This document shows, piece by piece, positions 9,799-19,624 of a stretch of 64,000 nt of DNA. Within the stretch, counting starts at the first letter, position 1; each line of letters begins with the position of its first letter. The notes below the pieces were generated by a model, which had not been told where the DNA came from, ran no database searches, and saw only the letters and a list, made by a program, of their open reading frames with translations. The stretch comes from Bradyrhizobium septentrionale (lineage in GTDB: Bacteria > Pseudomonadota > Alphaproteobacteria > Rhizobiales > Xanthobacteraceae). The stretch covers positions 7,396,501 to 7,460,500 of the forward strand of contig NZ_CP088285.1 in the NCBI RefSeq assembly GCF_011516645.4. Reading direction: 5' to 3'. The position numbers were made by a program, and so were the translations under genes.

Positions 9799-9854
9799 CG
9801 CAAAGGAGGGAGCGCGCTTTCGACACGCCCCGCAACCGACAAATGCGAATGTGC

Positions 9855-11108
9855 CTATGCAGGCTTCAGCAGCACGTGCCGCTTCTTGCCGAGCGACAGT
9901 TTCACCACGCCTTCGGGCGTCAGATTGGCCGACGTCAGCAGCATCTTCTCGTCGGTGACGGCGGCATCGTTGATGCGCAGTCCGCCGCCCTTGATCTGCC
10001 GGCGCGCTTCGCCGTTGGAGGCGACGAGCTCGGCCTTGACGAAGGCGGCAAGCACGCCGAGGCCCGCTTCAAATTCGCCGCGCGGAATTTCGACCGTCGG
10101 CAAGGTCTCGGCCAGCGCGCCTTCCTCGAAGGTGCGGCGCGCGGTCTCGGCGGCCTCAGCGGCCGCGGCGCGGCCGTGGAGCAGGGCGGTGGCTTCGGTC
10201 GCCAGCACCTTCTTCGCCTCGTTGATCTCGCTGCCGCCGAGCGCTGCAAGCTTGTTGATCTCGCTCATCGGCAGGATCGTGAACAGCTTGAGAAACTTGA
10301 CGACGTCGGCGTCCTCGACATTGCGCCAGTACTGCCAGAAGTCGTACGGCGAGAACTGGTCGGCATTGAGCCACACCGCGCCCTTGGCGGTCTTGCCCAT
10401 CTTGTCGCCGGAGGCGGTGGTGAGCAGCGGCGTGGTCAGCGCGAACAGCTGCGGCGAGCCCATGCGGCGGCCGAGATCGACGCCGTTGACGATGTTGCCC
10501 CACTGGTCGGAGCCGCCCATCTGCAGCCGGCAGCCGGCGCGGCGCGCCAGCTCGACGAAGTCGTAGGCCTGGCAGACCATGTAGTTGAATTCGATGAAGC
10601 TCATCTCCTGCTCGCGCTCGAGCCGGAGCCGCACCGAGTCCATGGTCAGCATGCGGTTGACCGAGAAGTGCCGGCCGATGTCGCGCAGCATCTCGATCCA
10701 GTTCAATTTCGTCAGCCACTCGGCGTTGTCGAGCATGATGGCGTCGGAATGTCCGTCGCCGTAGCGCAGCACCTTGGCGAACACGCCGCGGATTGAGGCC
10801 TTGTTGGCTTCGATTTCCGCGACCGTGCGCATCGCGCGCGTCTCGTCCTTGCCAGAGGGGTCGCCGACCATCGTGGTGCCGCCGCCCATCAGCGTGATCG
10901 GCTTGTTGCCGCTTTGCTGCAGCCAGTACAGCATCATCATGGTGAGGAAGTTGCCGATGTGCAGCGACGGCGCGGTGCAGTCGTAGCCGACATAGGCGGT
11001 CGCCTCGCCCTTCGCGGCAAGCGCGTCGAGGCCCTCGAAATCGGAGCACTGGTGGACGAAGCCGCGTTCCTGTAGAGTATTCAGGAAATCCGATTTAAAT
11101 GCAGTCAT
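9855..11108 (-). CDS. tyrS: tyrosyl-tRNA synthetase
   Basis: Charges tRNA-Tyr with tyrosine. Length 417 is normal for bacterial TyrRS. The class I HIGH motif appears as HIGN (about residues 50-53, within [15 protein letters not shown]). The KMSKS loop appears as KMGKT in [14 protein letters not shown]. The tyrosine-binding [11 protein letters not shown] is intact, and a C-terminal S4-type RNA-binding region ([19 protein letters not shown]) is present. Divergent from anmK with a 150-bp shared upstream region. Confidence 0.97.
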   Translation of the reverse strand: MTAFKSDFLNTLQERGFVHQCSDFEGLDALAAKGEATAYVGYDCTAPSLHIGNFLTMMMLYWLQQSGNKPITLMGGGTTMVGDPSGKDETRAMRTVAEIEANKASIRGVFAKVLRYGDGHSDAIMLDNAEWLTKLNWIEMLRDIGRHFSVNRMLTMDSVRLRLEREQEMSFIEFNYMVCQAYDFVELARRAGCRLQMGGSDQWGNIVNGVDLGRRMGSPQLFALTTPLLTTASGDKMGKTAKGAVWLNADQFSPYDFWQYWRNVEDADVVKFLKLFTILPMSEINKLAALGGSEINEAKKVLATEATALLHGRAAAAEAAETARRTFEEGALAETLPTVEIPRGEFEAGLGVLAAFVKAELVASNGEARRQIKGGGLRINDAAVTDEKMLLTSANLTPEGVVKLSLGKKRHVLLKPA

Positions 11109-11226
11109 TTGTCGGCGAGCCAGATCATTCTTGTTTTACGGTTTTTGCATCTATTTGCGGAACCTTGACGCTTAGGCCTCGCAGGCCGCCGCGCAGTGGC
11201 ATTATAGGATGTACTTGTTTGAGACA

Positions 11227-11244
11227 AGCCGGGGGTTCCCGGCT
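11227..11244 (+). promoter_or_regulatory. hairpin in the anmK leader
   Basis: A perfect 7-bp stem (AGCCGGG/CCCGGCT) with a GGTT tetraloop ends 14 bases before the anmK start at 11259. It lies in the predicted untranslated leader, next to the GGGGCG that would serve as a weak ribosome-binding site, so it could lower translation initiation. This is structural inference only. Confidence 0.3.
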
Positions 11245-11258
11245 GGGGCGCTTCCAAG

Positions 11259-12362
11259 ATGATGTTAACGGCACTCGGTCTGATGAGCGGCACCTCGCTC
11301 GACGGGGTCGACGTCGCACTGATCGAGACCGACGGCCGCCAGATCAAGGCCTTCGGACCCTCGGGCTATCGACCCTATACTGACGGCGAGCGCAGCCTGC
11401 TGCGCCAGGCGCTGACCGAGGCGGTTCATCTGTCGCGGCGTGACGCCCGGCCGGGGATCTTGCGGCAGGCCGAGCAGGCGGTCACCACGGCCCATGCCGA
11501 GGCGGTCGCCAGCTTCACGGCGCAGAACCGGATCTCCGCCCAGGAGATCGACATCGTCGGGTTCCATGGCCAGACCGTGCTGCATCGCCCGGAGCGGAAG
11601 CTGACGGTGCAGATCGGTGATGCCCTGGCGCTTGCCAAGGCGATCCACATTCCGGTGATGCATGATTTCCGCGCCGCCGACGTCGAGGCGGGCGGGCAGG
11701 GCGCGCCATTCGTGCCGGTCTACCATCGTGCGCTGGCGCAATCGCTGAACCGCGAGGGGCCGATCGTCGTGGTCAATATCGGCGGCGTCTCCAATATCAC
11801 CTACATCGACGGGGCGGACACGCTGATCGCCTGCGACACCGGGCCGGGCAACGCGCTGCTCGACGACTTCATGTTCCGCCAGATGCATCAGCCGTTCGAC
11901 ACCGCCGGGAAGTTCGCCGCGCTGGGCAAAGCTGACGAGGCCTGGATCGCACAGGCCCTGAGGTTGCCGTTCTTCACGCTGCCGCCGCCGAAATCGCTCG
12001 ACCGCAACCACTTTGCCAGCCTGAAGCTCGGCGCCGTGGCGCCCGCCGATGGCGCGGCGACGCTGACCGCCTTCACCGCGGCTGCGATCGCCCGCGTCGT
12101 GCCGCTGTTGCCGAAGGTGCCGAAGAGCTGGATCGTCTCCGGTGGCGGCGCCTCCAACCTCACGATGATGCGGATGCTGCGCGAACGGCTCGCGCCGGCG
12201 ATCGTGGAACCCGCCGAGGCGCTGGGCTGGGCCGCGGACGCCATCGAGGCGCAGGCCTTCGGCTTCCTCGCCGCGCGCGGCCTGAAGGGCCTGCCGCTGA
12301 GCTATCCCGCCACTACGGGGGTGCCGATCCCGATGACCGGGGGCATCATCGCGCGACCGTGA
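11259..12362 (+). CDS. anmK: anhydro-N-acetylmuramic acid kinase
   Basis: Phosphorylates 1,6-anhydro-MurNAc during peptidoglycan recycling, giving MurNAc-6-phosphate. The N-terminal ATP-binding signature GLMSGTSLDGVDVALIETDG, the central VVNIGGVSNITYI and ACDTGPGNALLDDF, and the C-terminal IVSGGGASN are all intact; length 367 is standard. It is divergent from tyrS, an arrangement common in alphaproteobacteria. ATG 11259 and ATG 11262 are adjacent start options. The stop lies 4 bases before the first palindrome of the following GST promoter region. Confidence 0.95.
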   Translation: MMLTALGLMSGTSLDGVDVALIETDGRQIKAFGPSGYRPYTDGERSLLRQALTEAVHLSRRDARPGILRQAEQAVTTAHAEAVASFTAQNRISAQEIDIVGFHGQTVLHRPERKLTVQIGDALALAKAIHIPVMHDFRAADVEAGGQGAPFVPVYHRALAQSLNREGPIVVVNIGGVSNITYIDGADTLIACDTGPGNALLDDFMFRQMHQPFDTAGKFAALGKADEAWIAQALRLPFFTLPPPKSLDRNHFASLKLGAVAPADGAATLTAFTAAAIARVVPLLPKVPKSWIVSGGGASNLTMMRMLRERLAPAIVEPAEALGWAADAIEAQAFGFLAARGLKGLPLSYPATTGVPIPMTGGIIARP

Positions 12363-12365
12363 TTT

Positions 12366-12381
12366 AGATGCAAATGCATCT
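12366..12381. promoter_or_regulatory. palindromic operator candidate upstream of GST promoter (site 1)
   Basis: AGATGCAAATGCATCT is a perfect 7+7 inverted repeat with a 2-base centre. It sits just upstream of the -35 element of the GST promoter and right behind the anmK stop. Core ATGCA-N2-TGCAT is repeated at 12416-12427. The shape suits a dimeric MarR- or TetR-like repressor; no regulator gene lies next to it, so the binding protein is unknown. Confidence 0.55.
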
Positions 12382-12384
12382 ACC

Positions 12385-12413
12385 TTGACAGTTCCATGCC
12401 GCTGCATTTAATT
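12385..12413 (+). promoter_or_regulatory. sigma-70-like promoter for GST-SMR genes
   Basis: TTGACA at 12385-12390 is an exact -35 consensus. At 16-17 bases spacing follow TTTAAT (12407-12412) or TTAATT (12408-12413). The GST start codon at 12445 is about 25 bases past the expected start of transcription. Both palindromes flank this promoter. Confidence 0.6.
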
Positions 12414-12429
12414 CGATGCAGTTGCATTG
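12414..12429. promoter_or_regulatory. palindromic operator candidate over transcription start (site 2)
   Basis: CGATGCAGTTGCATTG contains ATGCA-N2-TGCAT, the same core as site 1, centred 48 bp downstream of it. It covers the predicted transcription start, where a bound repressor would block the polymerase. A further TGCAT half-site (12403-12407) lies inside the promoter. Confidence 0.55.
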
Positions 12430-12444
12430 AACGCGAGGTTCGCC

Positions 12445-13122
12445 ATGGCCGCCCTGAAGCTGATCAGCCACAAGCTCTGCCCCTATGTGCAACGCGCGGT
12501 GATCGCGCTGCATGAAAAGGGCGTGCCGTTCGAGCGGATCGACATCGATCTCGGCAACAAGCCGGACTGGTTTTTGAAGATCTCGCCGCTCGGCAAGGTG
12601 CCGGTGTTGGTCGTGACCCGTGACGACGGCACCGAGGTCGCGCTGTTCGAGAGCAACGTGATCTGCGAGTACATCGAGGAGACGCAGGCCGGCGCCAAGC
12701 TGCACCCCAAGGAGGCGCTAGTCCGCGCCGAGCATCGCGCCTGGATGGAGTTCGGCTCGGCCATTCTCGGCGATCTCTGGGGGCTCGAGACCGCAACCGA
12801 TGCCGCGGCCTTCGAGAGCAAGCGGCAGGCGGTCGTCGCGAAATTCGCGCGGGTCGAGGCGGCGCTGGGTGCGGGGCCGTTCTTCGCAGGCCCAAATTTC
12901 AGCCTGGTGGATGCGGTGTTCGCGCCGGTCTTCCGCTACTTCGATCTGTTCGACCAGCTGATCGATCTCGCGGTGTTCACGCATACGCCAAAACTGCGCG
13001 CCTGGCGCCGCGCGCTGGCGCAGCGGCCGAGCGTGCGCAGCGCCGTGTCAGCCGACTATCCCGCGCTGCTACACGCATTCCTGGTTAACCACCGCGCGCA
13101 CATGCTCAAGCTTGCCGCGTAA
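12445..13122 (+). CDS. glutathione S-transferase family protein, Cys-type
   Basis: A 225-residue cytosolic GST. The N-terminal thioredoxin-fold half has KLCPYVQRAVIALHEKG, where the CPYVQR motif places a Cys at the catalytic position as in omega-like and other Cys-GSTs, followed by the cis-Pro segment GKVPVLV and ESNVICEYIEE for glutathione binding. The C-terminal half is all-helical (FARVEAALGAGPFFAG). ATG 12445 has GCGAGG upstream; a TTG at 12427 in frame lies inside an operator and is unlikely. The SMR gene follows after 3 bases, so both are one transcript, suggesting defence against a toxic electrophile or cation. Confidence 0.88.
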   Translation: MAALKLISHKLCPYVQRAVIALHEKGVPFERIDIDLGNKPDWFLKISPLGKVPVLVVTRDDGTEVALFESNVICEYIEETQAGAKLHPKEALVRAEHRAWMEFGSAILGDLWGLETATDAAAFESKRQAVVAKFARVEAALGAGPFFAGPNFSLVDAVFAPVFRYFDLFDQLIDLAVFTHTPKLRAWRRALAQRPSVRSAVSADYPALLHAFLVNHRAHMLKLAA

Positions 13123-13125
13123 GCC

Positions 13126-13455
13126 ATGTCGCACTCGGTTGCCTGGATCGCGCTCGTCGTCGCCGGAATGCTTGATGTCGGCTGGGCGATATCGATGAAA
13201 TACGCCGAAGGTTATACGCGGCTCGGCTGGACGCTGGTCTCGCTGGTGCTGCTCGCCGCCTTCGTGTTCCTGCTCGGGCGCGCGCTGCAGGTGCTCGGCG
13301 TCGGCGTCGCCTACACGGTGTGGACCGGCATCGGCGCGGTCGGCACGCTGACCATGGGCGTGCTGTTGTTCAACGAAGCCTTGAACCCGATGAAGGTTGC
13401 GGGGATTGCGCTGGTGCTGATCGGCATTGCCGCGTTGAAGTTCGCGCCGGAATAG
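13126..13455 (+). CDS. SMR-family multidrug/guanidinium efflux protein with Asp at the key acidic site
   Basis: A 109-residue protein of four membrane helices, the standard size of the small multidrug resistance family (EmrE, SugE/Gdx). Helix 1 reads GMLDVGWAISMKYAEGYT; family members have Glu (AGLLEVxWA) at the position of this Asp, the residue that binds both protons and substrate. The rest (VAYTVWTGIGAVGTLTMGVLLF, LNPMKVAGIALVLIGIAALK) is typical. It starts 3 bases after the GST stop and shares its promoter. I infer an efflux pump with changed proton affinity; substrate unknown. Confidence 0.85.
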   Translation: MSHSVAWIALVVAGMLDVGWAISMKYAEGYTRLGWTLVSLVLLAAFVFLLGRALQVLGVGVAYTVWTGIGAVGTLTMGVLLFNEALNPMKVAGIALVLIGIAALKFAPE

Positions 13456-13464
13456 ACGGGGACC

Positions 13465-13540
13465 GTAGCCCAGATGAGCGAAGCGATATCCGGGGTCTGC
13501 GCCGTTGCGACCCGCATGTCGCTTCGCTCATGCGGGCTAC
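13465..13540. repeat. dispersed palindromic repeat, family A copy 1
   Basis: The sequence runs from GTAGCCCAGATGAGCGAAGC to its reverse complement-like partner CGCTTCGCTCATGCGGGCTA at the far end, forming a long imperfect hairpin. A second copy is at 54386-54454. Both lie in the gap between convergent genes and may act as terminators. Confidence 0.75.
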
Positions 13541-13553
13541 ATCATGTTCGTCC

Positions 13554-14201
13554 TCACCGCACGTTGGCGAGGCGCATATCGAGATAGCCGGTCACCGTCT
13601 CCATCAACGGCTCGAGCTTGCCGTCGAAGAAGTGGTTGGCGCCGGGGATGACCTGCTGGTCGATCACGATGCCCTTCTGCGTCTTCAGCTTCTCGACCAG
13701 CGTGTTGACGTCCTTGGGGGGGACCACGGCATCCTTGTCGCCGTGCACGATCAGGCCCGATGACGGGCAGGGCGCGAGGAACGAGAAATCGTAGAGATTG
13801 GCGGGCGGTGCGATCGAGATGAATCCTTCGACCTCCGGCCGGCGCATCAAAAGCTGCATGCCGATCCAGGCGCCGAACGAGAAGCCGGCAACCCAGCAGG
13901 CGCGCGCTTCCGGATTGATCGCCTGCGCCCAGTCGAGCGCGCTCGCGGCGTCGGACAATTCGCCGGTGCCGTGATCGAACGAGCCCTGGCTGCGGCCGAC
14001 GCCACGGAAATTGAACCGCAGCACCGAGAAGCCGCGATGCGCGAACGCGTAGTAGCACTGATAGACGATCTGGTGGTTCATCGTGCCGTGGAACTGCGGA
14101 TGCGGATGCAGGATCATCGCAATCGGCGCGTTCTTCTGCTTGGCCGGATGATAGCGGCCCTCGAGACGGCCGGCAGGGCCGGTGAAAATGACTTCAGGCA
14201 T
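13554..14201 (-). CDS. alpha/beta hydrolase (COG2945-like)
   Basis: A 215-residue predicted cytosolic serine hydrolase. The oxyanion-hole segment HPHPQFHGTMNHQIV, nucleophile elbow GFSFG, acid HGDKDAVVP and final His in GANHFFDG form a complete triad layout. ATG 14201 (MPEVIFTGPAG) has AGGGAA 4 bases upstream and is preferred to the ATG at 14228. Substrate unknown. A TTGA-N6-TCAA box sits immediately upstream of the ribosome-binding site. Confidence 0.82.
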   Translation of the reverse strand: MPEVIFTGPAGRLEGRYHPAKQKNAPIAMILHPHPQFHGTMNHQIVYQCYYAFAHRGFSVLRFNFRGVGRSQGSFDHGTGELSDAASALDWAQAINPEARACWVAGFSFGAWIGMQLLMRRPEVEGFISIAPPANLYDFSFLAPCPSSGLIVHGDKDAVVPPKDVNTLVEKLKTQKGIVIDQQVIPGANHFFDGKLEPLMETVTGYLDMRLANVR

Positions 14202-14693
14202 TGCGTTCCCTTGATTGACGTCGATCAATCAACCGGTTGGAGCCATCTTCAGCGACGGGGCGCGAACAAAGCGGCTCATGATGAAAGCGGCGCAGGCACC
14301 GCCGGGCGGCACGCTGGAAGGCCTTCTAGCATGACGCAAGGGGCAAAAATCAAGGAAATTGTGCGGCTTGGCGGGAGTGAATCCGTTTCGTGACGTGCGC
14401 ACAGCGGGCGCGTCTGCGGCGCTTTTGTGGATCAAAAGCGCCGTCGAATCATGGCGCTGGAACGTGCGATCAGCGAGGCTTGATCCTTGCGCGGTCGCTT
14501 CGCTGGTTTCACGCGGTGGAATGGCTACCTGAAGCTTCAGTTTGTCATATTGCTATCGCGCTCGGGGAGCCGTCAGTGTCTTGCCCGGCAACAAGACGAG
14601 GCTCCGGACGAGTGTGAAAAATCTCGCCTGCCGGTGACTCCGATCTGGTCTCGGTGCCTGACTGTCGTTATGTCGCAGTGGAAGGCCGCAACC
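14202..14693. other. 492-bp divergent intergenic region
   Basis: Lies between the hydrolase and the first SUF-operon gene. It holds an FNR/FixK-like box at 14215-14228 inside a larger inverted repeat (TTGATTG arms, 14211-14232) and a 12-bp perfect palindrome CTGAAGCTTCAG at 14530-14541. I see no small ORF with a good ribosome-binding site and no clear -35/-10 pair for the SUF operon. Confidence 0.5.
14215..14228. promoter_or_regulatory. FNR/FixK-type box candidate
   Basis: TTGACGTCGATCAA matches TTGAT-N4-ATCAA in 9 of 10 defined positions. It is centred about 20 bases upstream of the hydrolase start, too close for normal activation of that gene unless the start is wrong, so it may instead repress, or serve the other direction. 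Confidence 0.3.
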
Positions 14694-15875
14694 ATGATGG
14701 TTCGGCGGACAGATTGCATGGCCGAGCGCGTCTATCTCGACTGGAATGCCACCACGCCGCTTCGCGCCGAGGCGAAAGCGGCGATGGCCGCCGCGTGGGA
14801 ATTGAGCGGCAATCCGTCCTCGGTGCACAGCGAGGGCAGGCGGGCGCGACGGCTGGTCGAGGATGCCCGCGATGCGGTGGCGAAGGCGGTCGGCCGCCGC
14901 GCGCAGGACGTGGTGTTTCTCTCCGGCGGGACCGAGGCCAATGCGCTGGCGCTAACGCCGGGATTGCGCCGTGCGGCGAGCGCGCCGGTGCGGCGGCTCC
15001 TGGTGTCGGCGATCGAGCATGCGTCGGTGCTGGCGGGCGGGCGATTTTCGCCGGATGCGATCTCCGCAATCCATGTCACGCGCGCTGGCGTGATCGATCT
15101 CGATCATCTGCGCGCGCTGCTGGCGGAGGGGCCGCCTGCGCTGGTCTCGGTGATGCTGGCAAACAACGAGACCGGCGCCATTCAGCCGATGGCTGACGTC
15201 GCCGGGATCGTCCATGCGGCCGGCGGGCTGCTGCATGTCGACGCGATCCAGGCGTTCGGCAAGATCCCGTTCGATCTGGCCTCGACGCAGGCCGATCTCG
15301 TGACGCTGTCGGCGCACAAGATCGGCGGACCGAAGGGCACCGGCGCGCTGGTGCTCGCAGATGGCGTCGAGGGACTGGAGGCGTTTCTGCGCGGCGGCGG
15401 ACAGGAGCATGGGCGGCGGGCAGGGACCGAGAACGTCGCCGGGATCGCCGGGTATGGTGCGGCCGTGAAGGCCGCGATGGCAGCGCTGAAGGCCGACGCC
15501 GCTCGCGTCAGAGGGCTGCGCGACCGGCTCGAGCACGGTCTGCGGCAGACGGCGGGCTTGCTGGTCTTCTCCGATGACGTTAAAAGGTTGCCAAATACCG
15601 TTCTTTTCACGGCGCCCGGGATGAAGGCCGAGACGGCGGTCATCGGATTCGACCTCGCGGGCGTAGCGGTCTCCTCCGGTTCCGCCTGCTCGTCGGGCAA
15701 GGTCCAGCCGTCCCATGTCCTGGAGGCAATGGGATACCGTTCTGACGTCTCCCAGGGAGCGGTGCGGCTTAGTCTTGGCTGGTCTACCACGGAGACAGAC
15801 GTGGATTTGGCCCTCAAGGCTTGGCGAAAGCTCGCCGATACCTTAGTTAGAGGGGAACGACGAAACACAGCTTGA
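14694..15875 (+). CDS. cysteine desulfurase, NifS/IscS-like (first gene of SUF operon)
   Basis: PLP enzyme that takes sulfur from cysteine for Fe-S cluster assembly. It shows YLDWNATTPL at the N-terminus, SGGTEANALAL, NNETGAIQP, the PLP-binding Lys in SAHKIGGPKGTGAL and the catalytic Cys in SSGSACSSGKVQPSHVLEAMG. ATG 14694 has GGAAGG 8 bases upstream; ATG 14718 (MAERVYLDWN) is the alternative. It belongs to a different subgroup from SufS, which is encoded six genes later in the same run, so the operon has two desulfurases. sufB follows after 94 bp. Confidence 0.93.
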   Translation: MMVRRTDCMAERVYLDWNATTPLRAEAKAAMAAAWELSGNPSSVHSEGRRARRLVEDARDAVAKAVGRRAQDVVFLSGGTEANALALTPGLRRAASAPVRRLLVSAIEHASVLAGGRFSPDAISAIHVTRAGVIDLDHLRALLAEGPPALVSVMLANNETGAIQPMADVAGIVHAAGGLLHVDAIQAFGKIPFDLASTQADLVTLSAHKIGGPKGTGALVLADGVEGLEAFLRGGGQEHGRRAGTENVAGIAGYGAAVKAAMAALKADAARVRGLRDRLEHGLRQTAGLLVFSDDVKRLPNTVLFTAPGMKAETAVIGFDLAGVAVSSGSACSSGKVQPSHVLEAMGYRSDVSQGAVRLSLGWSTTETDVDLALKAWRKLADTLVRGERRNTA

Positions 15876-15887
15876 ACTGTTCTAAGC
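15870..15887. promoter_or_regulatory. possible iron-control (ICE-like) inverted repeat before sufB
   Basis: GCTTGAACTGTTCTAAGC overlaps the end of the desulfurase gene. The outer four base pairs are perfect and the right half TTCTAAGC resembles the TTCTAA half of Irr-binding ICE boxes in rhizobia, but the left half deviates. Iron control of suf genes by Irr is known in the group; this particular site is only suggestive. Confidence 0.25.
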
Positions 15888-15969
15888 CGATTTCGTCGTC
15901 AAAGCTTCGTAAGAGATTTTCGGAACTTGAGATCCACCGCGGTCCTTGAAACCGCGAGCGGAGGATTGA

Positions 15970-17466
<1,497 letters not shown>

Positions 17467-17527
17467 TCCATCCCGCTTGAGGGCGCGGCCGACGCGCTCT
17501 TTGCGGATGATGCTCAGGAAAAATCTG

Positions 17528-18280
17528 ATGTCTTTGCTTGAAGTGAAAGATCTGAAGGTTCGTGTCGAGGAGCGTGAGATCCTCCACGGGCTGTCGCTCA
17601 CAGTGAACCCGGGCGAGGTGCACGCGATCATGGGGCCGAACGGCTCCGGCAAGTCGACGCTGTCCCACGTCATCGCGGGCAAGCCGGGCTATGAAGTGAC
17701 CGGCGGGCAAATCCTGTTCAGGGGCGAGGACCTGCTGGAGATGGCTCCTAACGAGCGCGCCGCCAAGGGCGTGTTCCTGGCGTTCCAGTATCCGGTCGAG
17801 ATCCCCGGCGTCACCACCTGGAACTTCCTGCATGCGGCGCTCAACGCGCAGCGCAAGGCGCGCGGCGAGGACGAGATCTCGTCGCCGGCGTTCCTCAAGA
17901 AGGTCCGCGAAGTGGCGAAGCAGCTCAGCATCCCGCAGGACATGCTGAAGCGCGGCGTCAATGTCGGCTTCTCCGGCGGTGAGAAGAAGCGCAACGAGAT
18001 TTTGCAGATGGCGCTGTTCGAGCCGGCCGTCTGCATCCTCGACGAAATGGATTCCGGCCTCGACATCGACGCGTTGCGGATTGCCGCCGACGGCGTCAAC
18101 GCGCTGCGCTCGCCGGAGCGCGCGATGGTCGTGATCACCCACTATCAGCGGCTGCTCAACTACATCGTACCCGATGTCGTGCACGTGATGTCGAAGGGCC
18201 GGGTGGTGAAGAGCGGCGGCAAGGAACTGGCGCTGGAGCTGGAAGAGTCCGGTTACGCGCAGTTCGAAGACGCTGCCTGA
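17528..18280 (+). CDS. sufC: Fe-S cluster assembly ATPase SufC
   Basis: ABC-type ATPase that powers the SufBCD scaffold. Walker A is GPNGSGKST, the signature is NVGFSGGEKKRNEI, Walker B is AVCILDEMDSGLDIDA and the switch His is in VVITHYQRLL. At 250 residues it is standard. ATG 17528 (MSLLEVKDLKV) has CAGGAA upstream; the longer open frame beginning at 17447 overlaps sufB and is not needed. 61 bp separate it from sufB, 19 bp from sufD. Confidence 0.97.
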   Translation: MSLLEVKDLKVRVEEREILHGLSLTVNPGEVHAIMGPNGSGKSTLSHVIAGKPGYEVTGGQILFRGEDLLEMAPNERAAKGVFLAFQYPVEIPGVTTWNFLHAALNAQRKARGEDEISSPAFLKKVREVAKQLSIPQDMLKRGVNVGFSGGEKKRNEILQMALFEPAVCILDEMDSGLDIDALRIAADGVNALRSPERAMVVITHYQRLLNYIVPDVVHVMSKGRVVKSGGKELALELEESGYAQFEDAA

Positions 18281-18299
18281 TCAGGTTACGGGTTTTCAT

Positions 18300-19622
18300 A
18301 TGAACGTTGTAGCAAAGACCGAGACCGGACGCGCACTGGGCGATGCTTTCGCCGTGGTGTGCGACCGTCTGCCGGGCAAGGGCATGATCGCCGATCAGCG
18401 CCGCCAGGCGTTCGAGGCCTATGAACGATCAGGCCTGCCGCATCGCCGGATCGAGGACTGGAAATACACCGACCTGCGCGCCTTGATGCGCGAAGTGCTG
18501 CCGCTCGCGCCGGCGCCCGATGCGGCCGGGCTGGACCGCGCGGCTGCTGCCGTCAAGTTGCGGGCGATCGACGGCGTACGCCGCCTGGTGCTGGTCGGTG
18601 GCGCCTTCGCGCCTGATCTGTCCGATCTCGGCGGTCTCGAGAAGGGGCTCAGCATCCGCGCGCTGCGCGAGGTGCTCGAGGCCAGCGATGGCGGGCTCTC
18701 CGCCCAGGCCTTTGCCTCCGACATCTCCAATCCGATGATCGCGCTGAATGGCGCGATGGCGACCGATGGCGTCGTCATCGAGATCGCTGACGGCACTGTG
18801 CTGTCGCAGCCGCTGCACATCGTCCACGTCGCATCAGGCGCGACGCCGGCCTCGACGTTCACGCGGTCGCTGCTCCGGCTCGGCCGCGACACCGGCGTGA
18901 CGCTGGTGGAGAGCTATCTCGCGGGCGAAGGCGCCAAGGCCTACCAGACCCATGACGGGCTGATCGTTGCGATCGGCGACAATGCGCGGCTCGATCACGT
19001 CAGGCTGGTCGAGGACTCCATCGACGCGTTCAACATTTCCTCGGCGACCGTTACGCTCGGCGCGCATGCCCATTTCAATACGTTCGGCCTGACCTCGGGC
19101 GGCCATGTCAGCCGCTACCAGCTGACGATCACCTGTGCCGGTGAGGGCTCGACGGTCGAGACTAACGGCGTCAATCTGATCAACGGCAAGCAGCACGCCG
19201 ACACCACGCTGTTCATGGATCACGCGGTGCCGCACTGCGCGAGCCGCGAGATCTTCCGTGCCGTCGTCGACGACCGCGCCCATTCCGTGTTCCAGGGCCG
19301 CATCATCGTCCGCCCGGATGCCCAGAAGACCGACGCCAAGATGATGACCCGCGCGCTTTTGCTGTCCGACGACGCGGAAGCCGACAACAAGCCCGAGCTC
19401 GAGATCTTCGCCGACGACGTCACCTGCGGCCATGGTGCGACCACCGGCGCGCTGGACGAGAGCCTGCTATTCTACATGCGCGCCCGCGGACTGCCCGAGA
19501 AGGAGGCGCAGGCGCTTCTGATTCAGGCCTTCGTCGGCGAGGCGATCGAGACGATTGCCAGCGACGCGCTGCGCGAGGTCGCAATTGCCACCGCGCAGCG
19601 TTGGCTTCAGGCGAGGGCGTGA
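18300..19622 (+). CDS. sufD: Fe-S cluster assembly protein SufD
   Basis: Partner of SufB in the SufBC2D scaffold, needed for iron entry. Length 440 is normal. The N-terminal helical segment YERSGLPHRRIEDWKYTDLRAL is the usual SufD start, and the beta-helix core ends in the conserved FADDVTCGHGATTGALDESLLFY... region with GLPEKEAQALLIQAFVGEA. It ends with TGA two bases before the sufS ATG, so translation of the two is coupled. Confidence 0.96.
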   Translation: MNVVAKTETGRALGDAFAVVCDRLPGKGMIADQRRQAFEAYERSGLPHRRIEDWKYTDLRALMREVLPLAPAPDAAGLDRAAAAVKLRAIDGVRRLVLVGGAFAPDLSDLGGLEKGLSIRALREVLEASDGGLSAQAFASDISNPMIALNGAMATDGVVIEIADGTVLSQPLHIVHVASGATPASTFTRSLLRLGRDTGVTLVESYLAGEGAKAYQTHDGLIVAIGDNARLDHVRLVEDSIDAFNISSATVTLGAHAHFNTFGLTSGGHVSRYQLTITCAGEGSTVETNGVNLINGKQHADTTLFMDHAVPHCASREIFRAVVDDRAHSVFQGRIIVRPDAQKTDAKMMTRALLLSDDAEADNKPELEIFADDVTCGHGATTGALDESLLFYMRARGLPEKEAQALLIQAFVGEAIETIASDALREVAIATAQRWLQARA

Positions 19623-19624
19623 GC

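Noticed and set aside
9795..9815. AGGAGGG-like ribosome-binding site near the MFS start
   Set aside because: It is on the plus strand and followed by no gene; on the minus strand, where the MFS gene lies, it reads CCCTCCT and cannot act as such.
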